From a virus: a stretch of DNA of 38,999 nt. The stretch covers positions 1-38,999 of IMG/VR virus record IMGVR_UViG_3300046005_001098; one strand, given 5' to 3'. The position numbers and the translations under genes are program-made. Shown piece by piece: positions 5,860-13,411 of the stretch. Numbering within the stretch: position 1 is the stretch's first letter; each line of letters begins with the position of its first letter. The notes beneath the pieces are model-generated. The model did no database searches, had not been told where the DNA came from, and was given only the letters and a program-made list of their open reading frames with translations.

Positions 5860-6092
5860 CCCTACGTGAACGCATCGCAGACTGGATCAGCGGCGGGGCG
5901 CTGACATGGATGAAACTTGATATTGAGTTGCGCGAAGAAAACCGCGTTATGTGGCGTGACAGATCATTTGACCGCAATCGAATGATAGGAAAAATGGCCG
6001 TCGCCCTTCGCGCTATCGCCGACTGCGAAACCCCCAGCGCCAACGCCACAGTTCGCCGCATGGCGCGTATCGCACGGGAGGCAACGGAATGA
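5856..6092 (+). CDS. Small conserved phage protein, 78 aa
   Basis: The GTG start at 5856 overlaps the previous TGA (GTGA). The product is basic and helical, with an ending that is typical of a small family in Rhodobacterales phages: PSANATVRRMARIAREA. No catalytic motif is visible. Position among HTH genes of the middle region suggests a regulatory or DNA-linked role, without direct evidence. Confidence 0.65.
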   Translation: MTLRERIADWISGGALTWMKLDIELREENRVMWRDRSFDRNRMIGKMAVALRAIADCETPSANATVRRMARIAREATE

Positions 6093-6460
6093 CCCAAGAT
6101 GAAACCATCATCGCCAACGCCTACCGCCTGCCGTCCTACATGACGCCAAGCCGCGAAATCGCACTGGCCGACGATATGGCCGCGCGGTGCCGCAACGAAG
6201 GCCATCGCCCGCAGATCATCTGCAACAGCCGCCTTACCGCCGAAGCGCAGTCAGAACGCGCGGAAGTAGTAGCGGACCGGATCTACATCATGCTGTGCCG
6301 TGGTCCTCTCTCGATGTTTGATATTCGCAAGCGGACGCAGGTTCACAGGTCCGAGGTTGATGCGGCGCTTGGAATTCTCACTCGTGCGGGCAAGGTGAGG
6401 CGGTGGGAAGTTGATATGTGGAGCAAACGCCAACGCGTCATGTATGGGGCAATCCAATGA
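6089..6460 (+). CDS. Winged-helix protein, 123 aa
   Basis: Residues about 60-115 form a winged helix: VADRIYIMLCRGPLSMFDI, RKRTQVHRSEVDAALGILTR and AGKVRRWEV as the wing. The N-terminal 55 residues include an acidic helix, AADDMAARC-like, which may bind a partner. ATG 6089 overlaps the previous TGA. It is the first of three consecutive HTH-type genes, probably acting in the switch from early to middle or late transcription. Confidence 0.7.
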   Translation: MTQDETIIANAYRLPSYMTPSREIALADDMAARCRNEGHRPQIICNSRLTAEAQSERAEVVADRIYIMLCRGPLSMFDIRKRTQVHRSEVDAALGILTRAGKVRRWEVDMWSKRQRVMYGAIQ

Positions 6461-6774
6461 CCAAACCACGCAACGGACCAGACCCGAAGAAGCTGGCGGC
6501 GTATCAGGACTGCATCGCGCGCGGCCTGACCGTCGATCAAACCGCCGAGGCGATGGGCGTCAAGCGGCATACGGTCAGAAGCTACGCGCGGGATAATGGG
6601 CTTGTGTTCGTGGATTACAACCCGCGCGCCACGTCGAGAACGCCGGACGCCGTGCCAACCCGCGACGTGTGGGTGATCGAAAAGCATGCTGTTGAAGGTA
6701 GCCGCAACCCGATCACCATGCGCGTATCCCTTCCAAAGCCACCCTTTGAAATCGACATCAGGAGAACAGCATGA
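6457..6774 (+). CDS. Helix-turn-helix protein, 105 aa
   Basis: Residues about 14-45 read LAAYQDCIARGLTVDQTAEA then MGVKRHTVRSYARDNGL, a clear HTH of the resolvase or sigma region 4 type. The C-terminal 60 residues are extended and rich in Pro and Arg, with no recognised domain. The start overlaps the upstream stop by ATGA. DNA binding is well supported; the target is unknown. Confidence 0.72.
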   Translation: MTKPRNGPDPKKLAAYQDCIARGLTVDQTAEAMGVKRHTVRSYARDNGLVFVDYNPRATSRTPDAVPTRDVWVIEKHAVEGSRNPITMRVSLPKPPFEIDIRRTA

Positions 6775-7025
6775 CCCCTCACATGGAAGCCTTGGCCTAT
6801 CGCATATGGGCCTACGCAAACCCGCGCGAATGGGATTGCAGCTATGCCGAGATAGCGGACGGGACTGGGATCAGCCTTGGCATGGTGTCGCAGGTCATCA
6901 CGCAGAAAAACTGGGGTGGCCGCGTACCAAATCATACAAACATCACGTCGGCGCACAAATGGCAGCACATGCACGGACAGAACGTAGACCCGAATTTGCT
7001 GGCCGTTGATCAACTAATGCTATGA
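6771..7025 (+). CDS. Helix-turn-helix protein, 84 aa
   Basis: Residues about 9-50 show an HTH: YRIWAYANPREWDCSYAEIA then DGTGISLGMVSQVITQKNW. The rest is a His- and Asn-rich tail. It is coupled to the upstream HTH gene by ATGA. Because it is the last gene of the chain and is followed by a structured leader, it may control the helicase-methyltransferase unit behind it; that link is inferred from position. Confidence 0.7.
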   Translation: MTPHMEALAYRIWAYANPREWDCSYAEIADGTGISLGMVSQVITQKNWGGRVPNHTNITSAHKWQHMHGQNVDPNLLAVDQLML

Positions 7026-7026
7026 T
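7018..7026 (+). promoter_or_regulatory. Extended -10 promoter candidate
   Basis: TGCTATGAT (7018-7026) is an extended -10 element. The nearest -35-like hexamer, TTGCTG at 6996-7001, is 19 bases from the -10. It would start a transcript just before the alternative hairpins at 7025-7079. Confidence 0.35.
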
Positions 7027-7079
7027 CCGCCCGCGCCACATGCTAAACAAAAGGGGCGGATGCCGAAAACACCCGCCCC
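7025..7079 (+). promoter_or_regulatory. Mutually exclusive hairpins in leader of helicase gene
   Basis: GGGGCGG at 7053-7059 can pair either with the upstream ATCCGCCC (7025-7032, extended to 7061) or with the downstream CCGCCCC (7073-7079). The two folds exclude each other, as in attenuators. On the minus strand the second hairpin is followed by TTTTGTTT and would work as a terminator. No sensor domain is recognised. Confidence 0.5.
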
Positions 7080-7113
7080 ACATCAGCGCATAACCAGCAA
7101 GGAGATCGCGCCA

Positions 7114-8541
7114 ATGCCTGACCAGAATTTACACGATGCAGGCACAGCGGGCAAGGGGCTTGCAGAGTATCGAGCGTTCATTGCCGCCCGCGCGCCCGCA
7201 ATGCAGAAATCCGGCTTTAACCCGCGCCCGATCAATGACGAGGCCAAGGCGCACCAAGTCGCCGTCCTGAACTTCGCTCTTGATCGCGGCAAGTCGGCGG
7301 CGTTTCTCGATACTGGCCTTGGCAAGTCGTTCATCGAATTGGAGTTTGCGCGCCAGTGCGCCGAAGAAACTGGCAAGCCATCCCTGATCCTGACGCCGCT
7401 TGCCGTTGCCGCCCAGATGGTGCGCGAAGGCCAAAAGTTTGGCATTGATGCGCGCCAGATCCGCGAACAGTCAGAAGTCGGTTCCGGCGTGATGGTGGCA
7501 AACTATGAGCGACTTTCCAAACTTGATCCATCGTCGTTTGGCGCTGTGATCTTGGACGAAAGCAGCATCCTGAAAAGCTACGCCAGCAAAACCCGCGTCA
7601 TGTTGCAGGATGCGTTTATCGACACACCTTACAAGCTGGCAGCAACCGCAACGCCAAGCCCGAATGACCATACCGAACTTGGCAATCATGCTGAGTTTCT
7701 CGGCATCATGCGGCAGCAGGAAATGCTGTCAAAGTGGTTTATCAATGACACCGCAACCGCGTCGCAAGAATGGAGACTGAAGGGCCATGCGGCTGGTGAC
7801 TTTTGGTCATTTGTCGCGTCATGGTCACGGTGCGCTACATTTCCTTCCGATCTTGGCGGTGATGATACTGGATACGTTTTGCCAGCTATTGATTTGCACA
7901 TGCACACGGTCGCGGCTGACCGCATGGAAAACATCGGCCAAGGCATGCTGTTTCGCATCCCAGAAATGTCAGCGACCAGCTTTCACGAGGAAAAGCGCCT
8001 GACGATCAAGCATCGGTGCGAACTGGCGGCTGAACTGGCAAGACACGATAAGCCCGTCACTGTCTGGTGCGAAACCAACGAAGAAAGCGCCATGCTTTCC
8101 AAAATGATAGACGGCGCGATTGAAGTGCGCGGCGATCTGGACGCCGACGAAAAGGAACGCCGACTGCTTGGATTTGCTGATGGTGAATATCGCGTGATGG
8201 TCACAAAGCCGAAGCTGGCTGGGTTTGGGGTGAACTGGCAGCATTGCGCCCATGCCGTGTTTGCATCGATCAGCTTTAGCTATGAGCAGCACTATCAGGC
8301 CAAGCGCCGCAGCCATCGCTTTGGTCAGTTTGAGACTGTGCGGAACGATATTGTGATCAGCGACACCGAGGCGTCAATCTGGAACATCATTAACGTCAAG
8401 TCCGACAAGCACGATGAAATGAAACGCGCTATGGCCGACGCTATGCGGTCGTTGCAGTCTGAAACATCAACCCGCGTCAAATATGACCGCCCGCTGGATT
8501 TGGCATTCCCGGCATGGATCAAATCGGAGAAATCAGCATGA
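7114..8541 (+). CDS. SNF2-like DEAD-box family ATPase/helicase, 475 aa
   Basis: A two-lobe superfamily 2 ATPase. Motif I is DTGLGKS (66-72), Ia LILTPLAV (91-98), motif II LDESS (147-151, where SNF2 enzymes usually have DEAH or DEAQ), motif III TATPSPN (178-184), and motif VI QAKRRSHRFGQ (395-405). It probably translocates on double-stranded DNA and may remodel protein-DNA complexes or assist the methyltransferase two genes later. ATG 7114 is chosen for its AAGGAG site; the frame is open from ATG 7060, which lies within the leader hairpins. A phage SNF2-type protein of this length is common in siphophages. Confidence 0.85.
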   Translation: MPDQNLHDAGTAGKGLAEYRAFIAARAPAMQKSGFNPRPINDEAKAHQVAVLNFALDRGKSAAFLDTGLGKSFIELEFARQCAEETGKPSLILTPLAVAAQMVREGQKFGIDARQIREQSEVGSGVMVANYERLSKLDPSSFGAVILDESSILKSYASKTRVMLQDAFIDTPYKLAATATPSPNDHTELGNHAEFLGIMRQQEMLSKWFINDTATASQEWRLKGHAAGDFWSFVASWSRCATFPSDLGGDDTGYVLPAIDLHMHTVAADRMENIGQGMLFRIPEMSATSFHEEKRLTIKHRCELAAELARHDKPVTVWCETNEESAMLSKMIDGAIEVRGDLDADEKERRLLGFADGEYRVMVTKPKLAGFGVNWQHCAHAVFASISFSYEQHYQAKRRSHRFGQFETVRNDIVISDTEASIWNIINVKSDKHDEMKRAMADAMRSLQSETSTRVKYDRPLDLAFPAWIKSEKSA

Positions 8542-8867
8542 AAATTGTGACAACGCAGGAACGCGCGCAATCAGCCGCCGCGCGGATTTATCATCAATAC
8601 ATGGCTTTCCCAGAAAACAGAATTCCAAGGTTTACCCATAGGGAGTGGGAAGTAAAGCATGCAAAGATAAAAGCGTTGAGCCATCCTACGCCGCAAGCTG
8701 TCACGGAGATTATGGGCGATTCGAGATGGACAGACATTCAATGCGACGCGTGCGGCTTGATGGTTGAAGCTGCGGCAGAATTTGAGGCGAGCGACTGGCC
8801 AATACTTATTTGCCACTCTTGCCTAATCGAAAATGCCAACGCTATAATTATGGAGACGACACAATGA
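8538..8867 (+). CDS. Small zinc-finger protein, 109 aa
   Basis: It is coupled by ATGA at both ends to the ATPase and the methyltransferase. The C-terminal half holds CDACG (residues about 75-78) and CHSC (about 95-98), the four ligands of a zinc ribbon. The N-terminal half is helical with many aromatic and basic residues. No family recognised. Being wedged between the two enzymes, it could be a DNA-binding partner of either one. Confidence 0.7.
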   Translation: MKIVTTQERAQSAAARIYHQYMAFPENRIPRFTHREWEVKHAKIKALSHPTPQAVTEIMGDSRWTDIQCDACGLMVEAAAEFEASDWPILICHSCLIENANAIIMETTQ

Positions 8868-9853
8868 AACAACCCGAATACCAAGGTGAAGGATGGGCGA
8901 TCCATAACTCGGACTGCATCGATGGCATGTGGGCCATGCCAGAGCAATCGGTTGATTGTTCGGTTTTCAGCCCGCCGTTTGGTGACCTTTTTGTGTATTC
9001 AGATAGCGAACGTGACCTTGGCAATGCCGGAACTGGGCAAACGTTCATCAATCAATACTCGTTTTTCGCGGAGGCTCTGACCAGAGTGATGAAGCCAGGG
9101 CGCATGACGTGCGTTCATTGCACTGATCTGCCAATGCGTAAGGGGCGCGATGGAGCGATTGGCCTGCAAGACTTCTCTGGCGATCTGATCAAGGCTCATA
9201 CCGCGGCAGGCATGATCTATCACGGGCGCGTGACGATCTGGAAAGACCCTGTAGTGGAAATGCAGCGCACCAAGGCGCTGGGCCTGCTATACAAGCAGAT
9301 CCGCAAAGATAGCACCATGAACCGCGTCGGTATGCCTGACTACATGCTGTTTTTCCGCGCGCCGGGTGACAATCCTGACCGCGTGGAGCATTGCGCACCC
9401 GGTGATGCCAAGGAAAGTGTTCGCATCGCAAAGGCATGGCTGCACGAAATGCACCGCAATGGGCTTGCATCCGCAGTTCCTTCCGATGATCAAATCGCCG
9501 CACTCCTGCCGCATGTGGAGTTTGACGTTTACGAGTGGCAAAAACTCGCGTCGCCCGTATGGATGAATATTCAGCAGGGCAACGTCCTGAACCGCATGAA
9601 AGGCGACAACGACGAGCGCCACGTCTGCCCGCTGCAATTGGACACAATCGAGAACTGCCTGCGCCTCTACAGCAAACCCGGCGACGTGGTTATGGACCCG
9701 TTCAATGGCATCGGATCAACGGGCTATCAGGCGGTCAAGATGTTTCGGCGCTATCTCGGGTTCGAGTTGAAGCCGGAATACGCCAAGCAGGCCGACAAGA
9801 ACCTGAAAGAAGCCGAGGCATCTGTGGGTGATCTTTTCGCAGGTGCCGCATGA
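8864..9853 (+). CDS. DNA N4/N6 methyltransferase, beta-class order, 329 aa
   Basis: It transfers methyl groups from S-adenosylmethionine to exocyclic amino groups. The catalytic motif IV comes first (SPPF, 36-39) and the SAM-binding motif I is near the C-terminus (DPFNGIGSTG, 278-287), the beta-class order. SPPF is typical of N4-cytosine but also occurs in some N6-adenine enzymes, so the base is open. The middle segment (residues about 80-260) should hold the target recognition domain. The likely role is protection of phage DNA from restriction. The C-terminus contains VGDLF. Confidence 0.88.
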   Translation: MKQPEYQGEGWAIHNSDCIDGMWAMPEQSVDCSVFSPPFGDLFVYSDSERDLGNAGTGQTFINQYSFFAEALTRVMKPGRMTCVHCTDLPMRKGRDGAIGLQDFSGDLIKAHTAAGMIYHGRVTIWKDPVVEMQRTKALGLLYKQIRKDSTMNRVGMPDYMLFFRAPGDNPDRVEHCAPGDAKESVRIAKAWLHEMHRNGLASAVPSDDQIAALLPHVEFDVYEWQKLASPVWMNIQQGNVLNRMKGDNDERHVCPLQLDTIENCLRLYSKPGDVVMDPFNGIGSTGYQAVKMFRRYLGFELKPEYAKQADKNLKEAEASVGDLFAGAA

Positions 9854-10035
9854 ATATCGAAAAAGAACTATTCTTGGCGGGGTTCACTCCGCCAGAATAT
9901 TGGGTTGGTAGAACAACTTGCCCAGAGTGCAGCCATACGCGATCCAAGCCTGACGAAAAGTGCGTCTCGGTGTATCTGTTTCAAAATCGCGCGCATTGCC
10001 ACCATTGCGCCAAAACATGGGAGTTTGATGCATGA
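9850..10035 (+). CDS. Orphan primase-type zinc-binding domain, 61 aa
   Basis: Residues 24-54 read CPEC, then SHTRSKPDEKCVSVYL, then CHHC. This is the spacing and sequence of the N-terminal zinc-binding domain of T7 gp4 and related phage primase-helicases (CPxC, RxKxxxKCLSV, CHHC). No TOPRIM or helicase part follows; a stop and an unrelated gene come next. It may be a relic of a lost primase-helicase, or a free zinc module that acts with host primase. Start ATG 9850 overlaps the methyltransferase stop. Confidence 0.78.
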   Translation: MNIEKELFLAGFTPPEYWVGRTTCPECSHTRSKPDEKCVSVYLFQNRAHCHHCAKTWEFDA

Positions 10036-10298
10036 GCGCGTATATCGATCCTGTCCTAATTGCGATGGTGTCCAGCGCTGGCATGGGCCGCGAATACACG
10101 GCAGACGACATTGCCGCCCGCGCGCGCCTCAACCGCGCAGAGGCAAAGGAAGGCCTTACAACATGTGTTAAGCGTGGTCTGGCTGCAACTGATATTGTTC
10201 GCGATATGCGCAGCTATCGCCTGACCGATGAAGGCCGCGCGCAGGCATCCCGCCTATTCGCAACGCGCGGTGTATTCAAAACACGGAGGGTATCGTGA
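10032..10298 (+). CDS. Winged-helix protein, 88 aa
   Basis: The ATGA overlap couples it to the zinc module. The sequence gives a helix-turn-helix (REYTADDIAARARLNRAEAK, EGLTTCVKRGLA) and a wing (TDIVRDMRSYRLTDEGRAQA), as in MarR- or DprA-type winged helices. It likely binds DNA. It could be the separated winged-helix part of a former larger replication protein, but nothing proves this. Confidence 0.65.
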   Translation: MSAYIDPVLIAMVSSAGMGREYTADDIAARARLNRAEAKEGLTTCVKRGLAATDIVRDMRSYRLTDEGRAQASRLFATRGVFKTRRVS

Positions 10299-10660
10299 TG
10301 GTTGACATGCCAAAGTTGATATGGGCGACACATCACGACACGATGGGTGCCGTGATGATCGGAAGTTGGGCAGACAGCATCCGACATGCCGGCGGGGCTG
10401 AATATACAAAGTCCGAAGATGTGGCCGGTGAAATCGAGGCATTGCGCATGGAGGCGGAAGAGGCCGAAATGGAAGTCGCGGTTTTGCGTGAGATTAGGTC
10501 TAAACTTGAGGCCGCACTTCGCAAGATAGCATTTAGCGGCACGCAATCATTTCAGCTTGACGTGAAGGTGAACGGGAAATCTGTTGACCACGAGCCGCGA
10601 TATGTCGACGAGGCAGATGTGGTCAGGATCGTAAAAATTGCAGGAGATGCACTTAAATGA
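10295..10660 (+). CDS. Hypothetical coiled-coil protein, 121 aa
   Basis: GTG 10295 overlaps the previous TGA, and an ATG follows directly at 10298; either may be used. Residues about 45-75 are a highly acidic coiled coil (EALRMEAEEAEMEVAVLREI). The C-terminal part has DVKVNGKSVDHEP, predicted strands, then a short helix. Function unknown; coupled to the following 58-aa gene. Confidence 0.6.
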   Translation: MMVDMPKLIWATHHDTMGAVMIGSWADSIRHAGGAEYTKSEDVAGEIEALRMEAEEAEMEVAVLREIRSKLEAALRKIAFSGTQSFQLDVKVNGKSVDHEPRYVDEADVVRIVKIAGDALK

Positions 10661-10833
10661 CATGGCTTCTGATCCTGAAACTGTCCACCATGACCGATCC
10701 TGTCGCAATCGGCATGTTCTATGATCGATCGATGTGCGAACTCGCGGGCAACGGCATGGGCCTGCAAATCCAGCGCGCAGAGCCGCACGTCGAAGTCACA
10801 TACCATTGCGCCTATGTGGGGGATGACGCCTAG
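10657..10833 (+). CDS. Small hypothetical protein, 58 aa
   Basis: A short frame with an ATGA overlap to the upstream stop and a TAG at 10831. The N-terminus (TWLLILKLS) is hydrophobic but too short to be a sure membrane anchor. The rest is mixed, with two cysteines. It is the last gene before a 225-bp stretch without genes, which fits the end of this transcript. Confidence 0.55.
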   Translation: MTWLLILKLSTMTDPVAIGMFYDRSMCELAGNGMGLQIQRAEPHVEVTYHCAYVGDDA

Positions 10834-11058
10834 CCCGACCACGGCTCTAAACTGGCCCTAATCGGATCGAGGGGGCGATGTGGCGTTGCATGCGCGCCAA
10901 TCATCCGAAGCGCGGGAACGGGAATTTGAGGCCACATTACTCCGCCCGAAGCCCGCGCAACTATTTTCTCAATATCTGAATTTTCCCCTTGCATGGATTG
11001 TCAATATTGGCTAATGTGTATGTATGGAAACGGCGAAAGCCACAAACGGAGAACGAAA
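10834..11058. other. Intergenic stretch before 11059
   Basis: No reading frame of note. The first 150 bases are GC-rich with no clear terminator. The last 70 bases are AT-richer and hold the promoter at 10989-11017 and a ribosome site (GGAG) at about 11049. Confidence 0.6.
10989..11017 (+). promoter_or_regulatory. Middle promoter candidate
   Basis: TTGCAT (10989-10994), a 17-base spacer, and TAATGT (11012-11017), with AT-rich DNA around and a small CAATATTG palindrome inside the spacer. It lies 42 bases before the start at 11059. Confidence 0.5.
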
Positions 11059-11208
11059 ATGGAAAAGATGACCCGCGCCCAAGCCAAAGCAGAAGCTGCC
11101 AACCGGGGCGTGAAGTATCGTATCACTAAGGATGGTGATGTGCATTTTTACGGGGTGATGCCGAACGCAAATAAGGTCGGCTGGTATCTTGCCGCGTGGG
11201 CAGCATGA
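11059..11208 (+). CDS. Small basic protein, 49 aa
   Basis: ATG 11059 follows GGAG by 8 bases. The N-terminus is a basic helix (MTRAQAKAEAANRGVKYRIT), and the second half reads DGDVHFYGVMPNANKVGWY, two predicted strands ending in aromatics. This is a compact fold seen in several small phage proteins of unknown role. Coupled to the following XRE gene by a short overlap. Confidence 0.6.
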   Translation: MEKMTRAQAKAEAANRGVKYRITKDGDVHFYGVMPNANKVGWYLAAWAA

Positions 11209-11417
11209 CCCCCGCAGACTGGAACCGCTTCAAAAATCAGCAAGGCATGACATGGCAGCAACTAGCTGCTACTGTCGGCCTTTCGCAAACGCACCTGTCG
11301 GAGTATCGCGCCGGAACTCGCCCCACCCCGCGCAAGGTCGCGCTAGCTGTCGCTGCAATAGCGTTTGGCTTGCCGGAGTATGGCGCAACTTGCCACCACC
11401 TGCAAAATCAGGCATAA
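11205..11417 (+). CDS. XRE-type helix-turn-helix regulator, 70 aa
   Basis: ATG 11205 overlaps the previous TGA. Residues about 5-45 form an HTH: DWNRFKNQQGMTWQQLAATV then GLSQTHLSEYRAGTRPTPRK. The tail is short and ends with CHHLQNQA. As the last regulator before the late genes, with the moron promoter inside and just after its end, it may regulate that promoter or the terminase genes. Confidence 0.7.
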   Translation: MTPADWNRFKNQQGMTWQQLAATVGLSQTHLSEYRAGTRPTPRKVALAVAAIAFGLPEYGATCHHLQNQA

Positions 11418-11419
11418 TC
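11391..11419 (+). promoter_or_regulatory. Promoter of exported-protein cassette
   Basis: TTGCCA (about 11391), a 17-base spacer, and CATAAT ending near 11419. This is one of the best sigma70-type matches in the genome. It overlaps the 3' end of the XRE gene and lies about 45 bases before the ATG at 11465. Confidence 0.55.
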
Positions 11420-11464
11420 CAAATTCCAGCGTCGGGACACGGCGCAAAAGCAAGGAGACCACCC

Positions 11465-11686
11465 ATGAAACATATCTTCGCCGCACTCGCATCGTTTGCA
11501 CTGGCATCGACCGCACTCGCTGACGCGCCCGCCGGGGCCGCATCCGCAAACTGCGACATCACCCAGTTCACGCCGATCATGTCCGCCGATGGGCAGACAG
11601 TCCTTTACTGGAACAACCCGACCTGCAAAAACCCTGCCCCGCGCGCCGCGTGTGAGCATGACGGTTCGTGTGAACTGTCCGAATAA
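11465..11686 (+). CDS. Small exported cysteine-containing protein, 73 aa
   Basis: ATG 11465 has AAGGAG upstream in the recurring AGCAAGGAG phrase. The N-terminus is a clear signal peptide (KH, then a hydrophobic stretch, then TALA before D20), with cleavage expected after Ala19. The mature part of about 54 residues has four cysteines, which suits disulphides in the periplasm. It has its own promoter and terminator, like a moron. It may alter the host envelope (for example superinfection exclusion), but no family is recognised. Confidence 0.72.
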   Translation: MKHIFAALASFALASTALADAPAGAASANCDITQFTPIMSADGQTVLYWNNPTCKNPAPRAACEHDGSCELSE

Positions 11687-11693
11687 CACCATC

Positions 11694-11719
11694 AGGGCGG
11701 TGTAGCAGCCGCCCTTTTG
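11694..11719 (+). terminator. Rho-independent terminator
   Basis: AGGGCGG (11694-11700) pairs with CCGCCCT (11709-11715) across TGTAGCAG and is followed by TTTGA. It closes the exported-protein cassette before the terminase genes. Confidence 0.75.
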
Positions 11720-11750
11720 ACGACACTTAGCACAAGTGGTAAGTTTCCTA

Positions 11751-12146
11751 ATGACGGAAAAAAAGGGAAAGCCAGGAAACCCGAACCCGTCCCCTGCAAC
11801 TCGCTTCGGGGCTGGCAATCGCGCAAACCCGAACGGCAAGACTTCCGAGCAAAAACGCCTTGAAATGTCTACGGCAGAAGCCGCCTTGCGTAACGCCGAG
11901 GCGGCTATTCGCATTCGGGCAAAGCTACTCGCGGCAACTGAAGCGCAGATCGCATCCGCCAAGCCAGACGAGGTGATGGTGATGATCGAAGCTGCGATGT
12001 TGAAACTGCTGACGGACAGCGAAACGCGGGGGCTTGGCGCGCCTGTGCAGCCCGTGGACCATAGCAGCACCGATGGCAGTATGACGCCAAAGCCGAACGT
12101 GATTGAGTTTGTCGCGCCAAAGGCATTAGATGAAAGCGACGATTGA
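11751..12146 (+). CDS. Terminase small subunit-like protein, 131 aa
   Basis: It directly precedes terL and overlaps it by 17 bases, the standard place of TerS. The N-terminus has the TRFGAGNRANPNGKTSEQKR pattern, a basic Gly/Asn motif seen in DUF5681-type small terminase-associated proteins. The middle is helical (AALRNAEAAIRIRAKLLAAT), fitting oligomerisation. ATG 11751 is chosen; GTG 11736 is in frame and neither has a strong ribosome site. It would recognise the packaging site on phage DNA. Confidence 0.65.
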   Translation: MTEKKGKPGNPNPSPATRFGAGNRANPNGKTSEQKRLEMSTAEAALRNAEAAIRIRAKLLAATEAQIASAKPDEVMVMIEAAMLKLLTDSETRGLGAPVQPVDHSSTDGSMTPKPNVIEFVAPKALDESDD

Positions 12147-13359
12147 AGAAATCCCGCGCATCACGGCTAACTTCGCAAAGCCAGCTAGAACCCGCATATT
12201 CAAAGGCGGACGCGGCAGCGGGAAAACCAGAGCCATTGCCAAGCGATCAGCATTGAGAGTTTACCAACTAGCTGAGTTGGGCGTGGAGGGTGTTTTCCTT
12301 GCCAGCCGCGAACACCTCAACAGCCTAGACGAAAGCAGCATGGAGGAGATCAAGGCCGCGATCAGGTCTGAGCCTTGGCTTGCTGACTATTTTGACATTG
12401 GCGAGAAATACATCAGAACGCAGAACCGACGCATTAGCTATGCGTTTGCGGGACTGCGGCATAATCTTGACAGCATTAAGTCAAAAGCGCGGATCATTGG
12501 CAACTGGACTGACGAGGCCGAGAACGCGTCAGAAGTGGCGTGGCGTAAACTCATTCCGACAATCCGCGAGCAAGGCGACGGGTGGCATGCGGAAAACTGG
12601 ATCAGCTATAACCCTGAGAGTTCGGAAAGCGCAGTGCATCGCAGGTTTGTTGCCGATCCGCCGAACGATTGCGTTGTGTCAACAATCAACTGGCGGCATA
12701 ACCCTTGGTTCCCAGATATCCTGAACAAGCAGCGGATTGAGGACCAGCGTTTAAGGCCGGAGATTTACGACCATGTGTGGGAAGGCGCATTCCTTACGCT
12801 GACCGATGCCCAAATCTTCGGAGGAAAGTTTACCGTCGATGAGTTTGAGCCATTGCCAACGTGGTGCGGGCCTTATCATGGTCTTGATTTCGGCTTTGCC
12901 AATGACCCGACAGCAGCCGTGCAGGCGTATGTTGAGAAGAACGTGCTATACATCCGCCGCGAGGCAGGCCGGACCAAACTAGAATTGGATGAAACCGGGC
13001 AGTTCGTCACTGACCGCATTCCGAACGCTGGAAAGCATACAGTCAGGGCCGACAACGCACGACCGGAAAGTATTAGCTTTCTTCGGCGGCACGGCTTGCC
13101 AGGGATTATCGCGGCTGACAAGTGGCCGGGGTGCGTTGAGGATGGGATTGAGCATATCAAATCCTACGAACGCGTTGTGATCCATCCAGATTGCCCAAAC
13201 ACTGCGCGTGAGTTCAGGCTCTATAGCTACAAGGTTGACCGCAACACGGGCGACATTCAGCCTGTAGTCGTTGACGCAAACAACCACTATATCGACGCAC
13301 TGCGCTATGCGATTGGGCCTATGATCAAGTCTAGGCAGGGTGGTTTCTTCGTCCTGTAG
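12130..13359 (+). CDS. terL: Terminase large subunit (PBSX/Terminase_3 type), 409 aa
   Basis: The packaging motor ATPase and nuclease. Walker A is GGRGSGKT (26-33), Walker B ends in DEAE (128-131), and the motor domain closes near residue 200. The RNase H-like nuclease follows: LDFGFANDP with Asp253, RADNARPES with Asp308, and YIDALRYA with Asp389, the three metal-binding acids. The length is normal. ATG 12130 overlaps the small subunit gene. Together with the HK97-type portal it feeds DNA into the prohead. Confidence 0.95.
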   Translation: MKATIEEIPRITANFAKPARTRIFKGGRGSGKTRAIAKRSALRVYQLAELGVEGVFLASREHLNSLDESSMEEIKAAIRSEPWLADYFDIGEKYIRTQNRRISYAFAGLRHNLDSIKSKARIIGNWTDEAENASEVAWRKLIPTIREQGDGWHAENWISYNPESSESAVHRRFVADPPNDCVVSTINWRHNPWFPDILNKQRIEDQRLRPEIYDHVWEGAFLTLTDAQIFGGKFTVDEFEPLPTWCGPYHGLDFGFANDPTAAVQAYVEKNVLYIRREAGRTKLELDETGQFVTDRIPNAGKHTVRADNARPESISFLRRHGLPGIIAADKWPGCVEDGIEHIKSYERVVIHPDCPNTAREFRLYSYKVDRNTGDIQPVVVDANNHYIDALRYAIGPMIKSRQGGFFVL

Positions 13360-13385
13360 CCTTTCACGCCGTTATGGTATAACAT
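13355..13385 (+). promoter_or_regulatory. Late promoter, palindromic -10, copy 1
   Basis: GTTATGGTATAACAT at 13371-13385 contains TATAAC (13378-13383) as -10. The -35 region 17 bases upstream is TGTAGC, a weak match. It lies 27 bases before the portal start and shares the 15-base motif with 15436 and 26994. Confidence 0.6.
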
Positions 13386-13411
13386 GTGGCAAACACATCT
13401 AGGAGCGCCGG

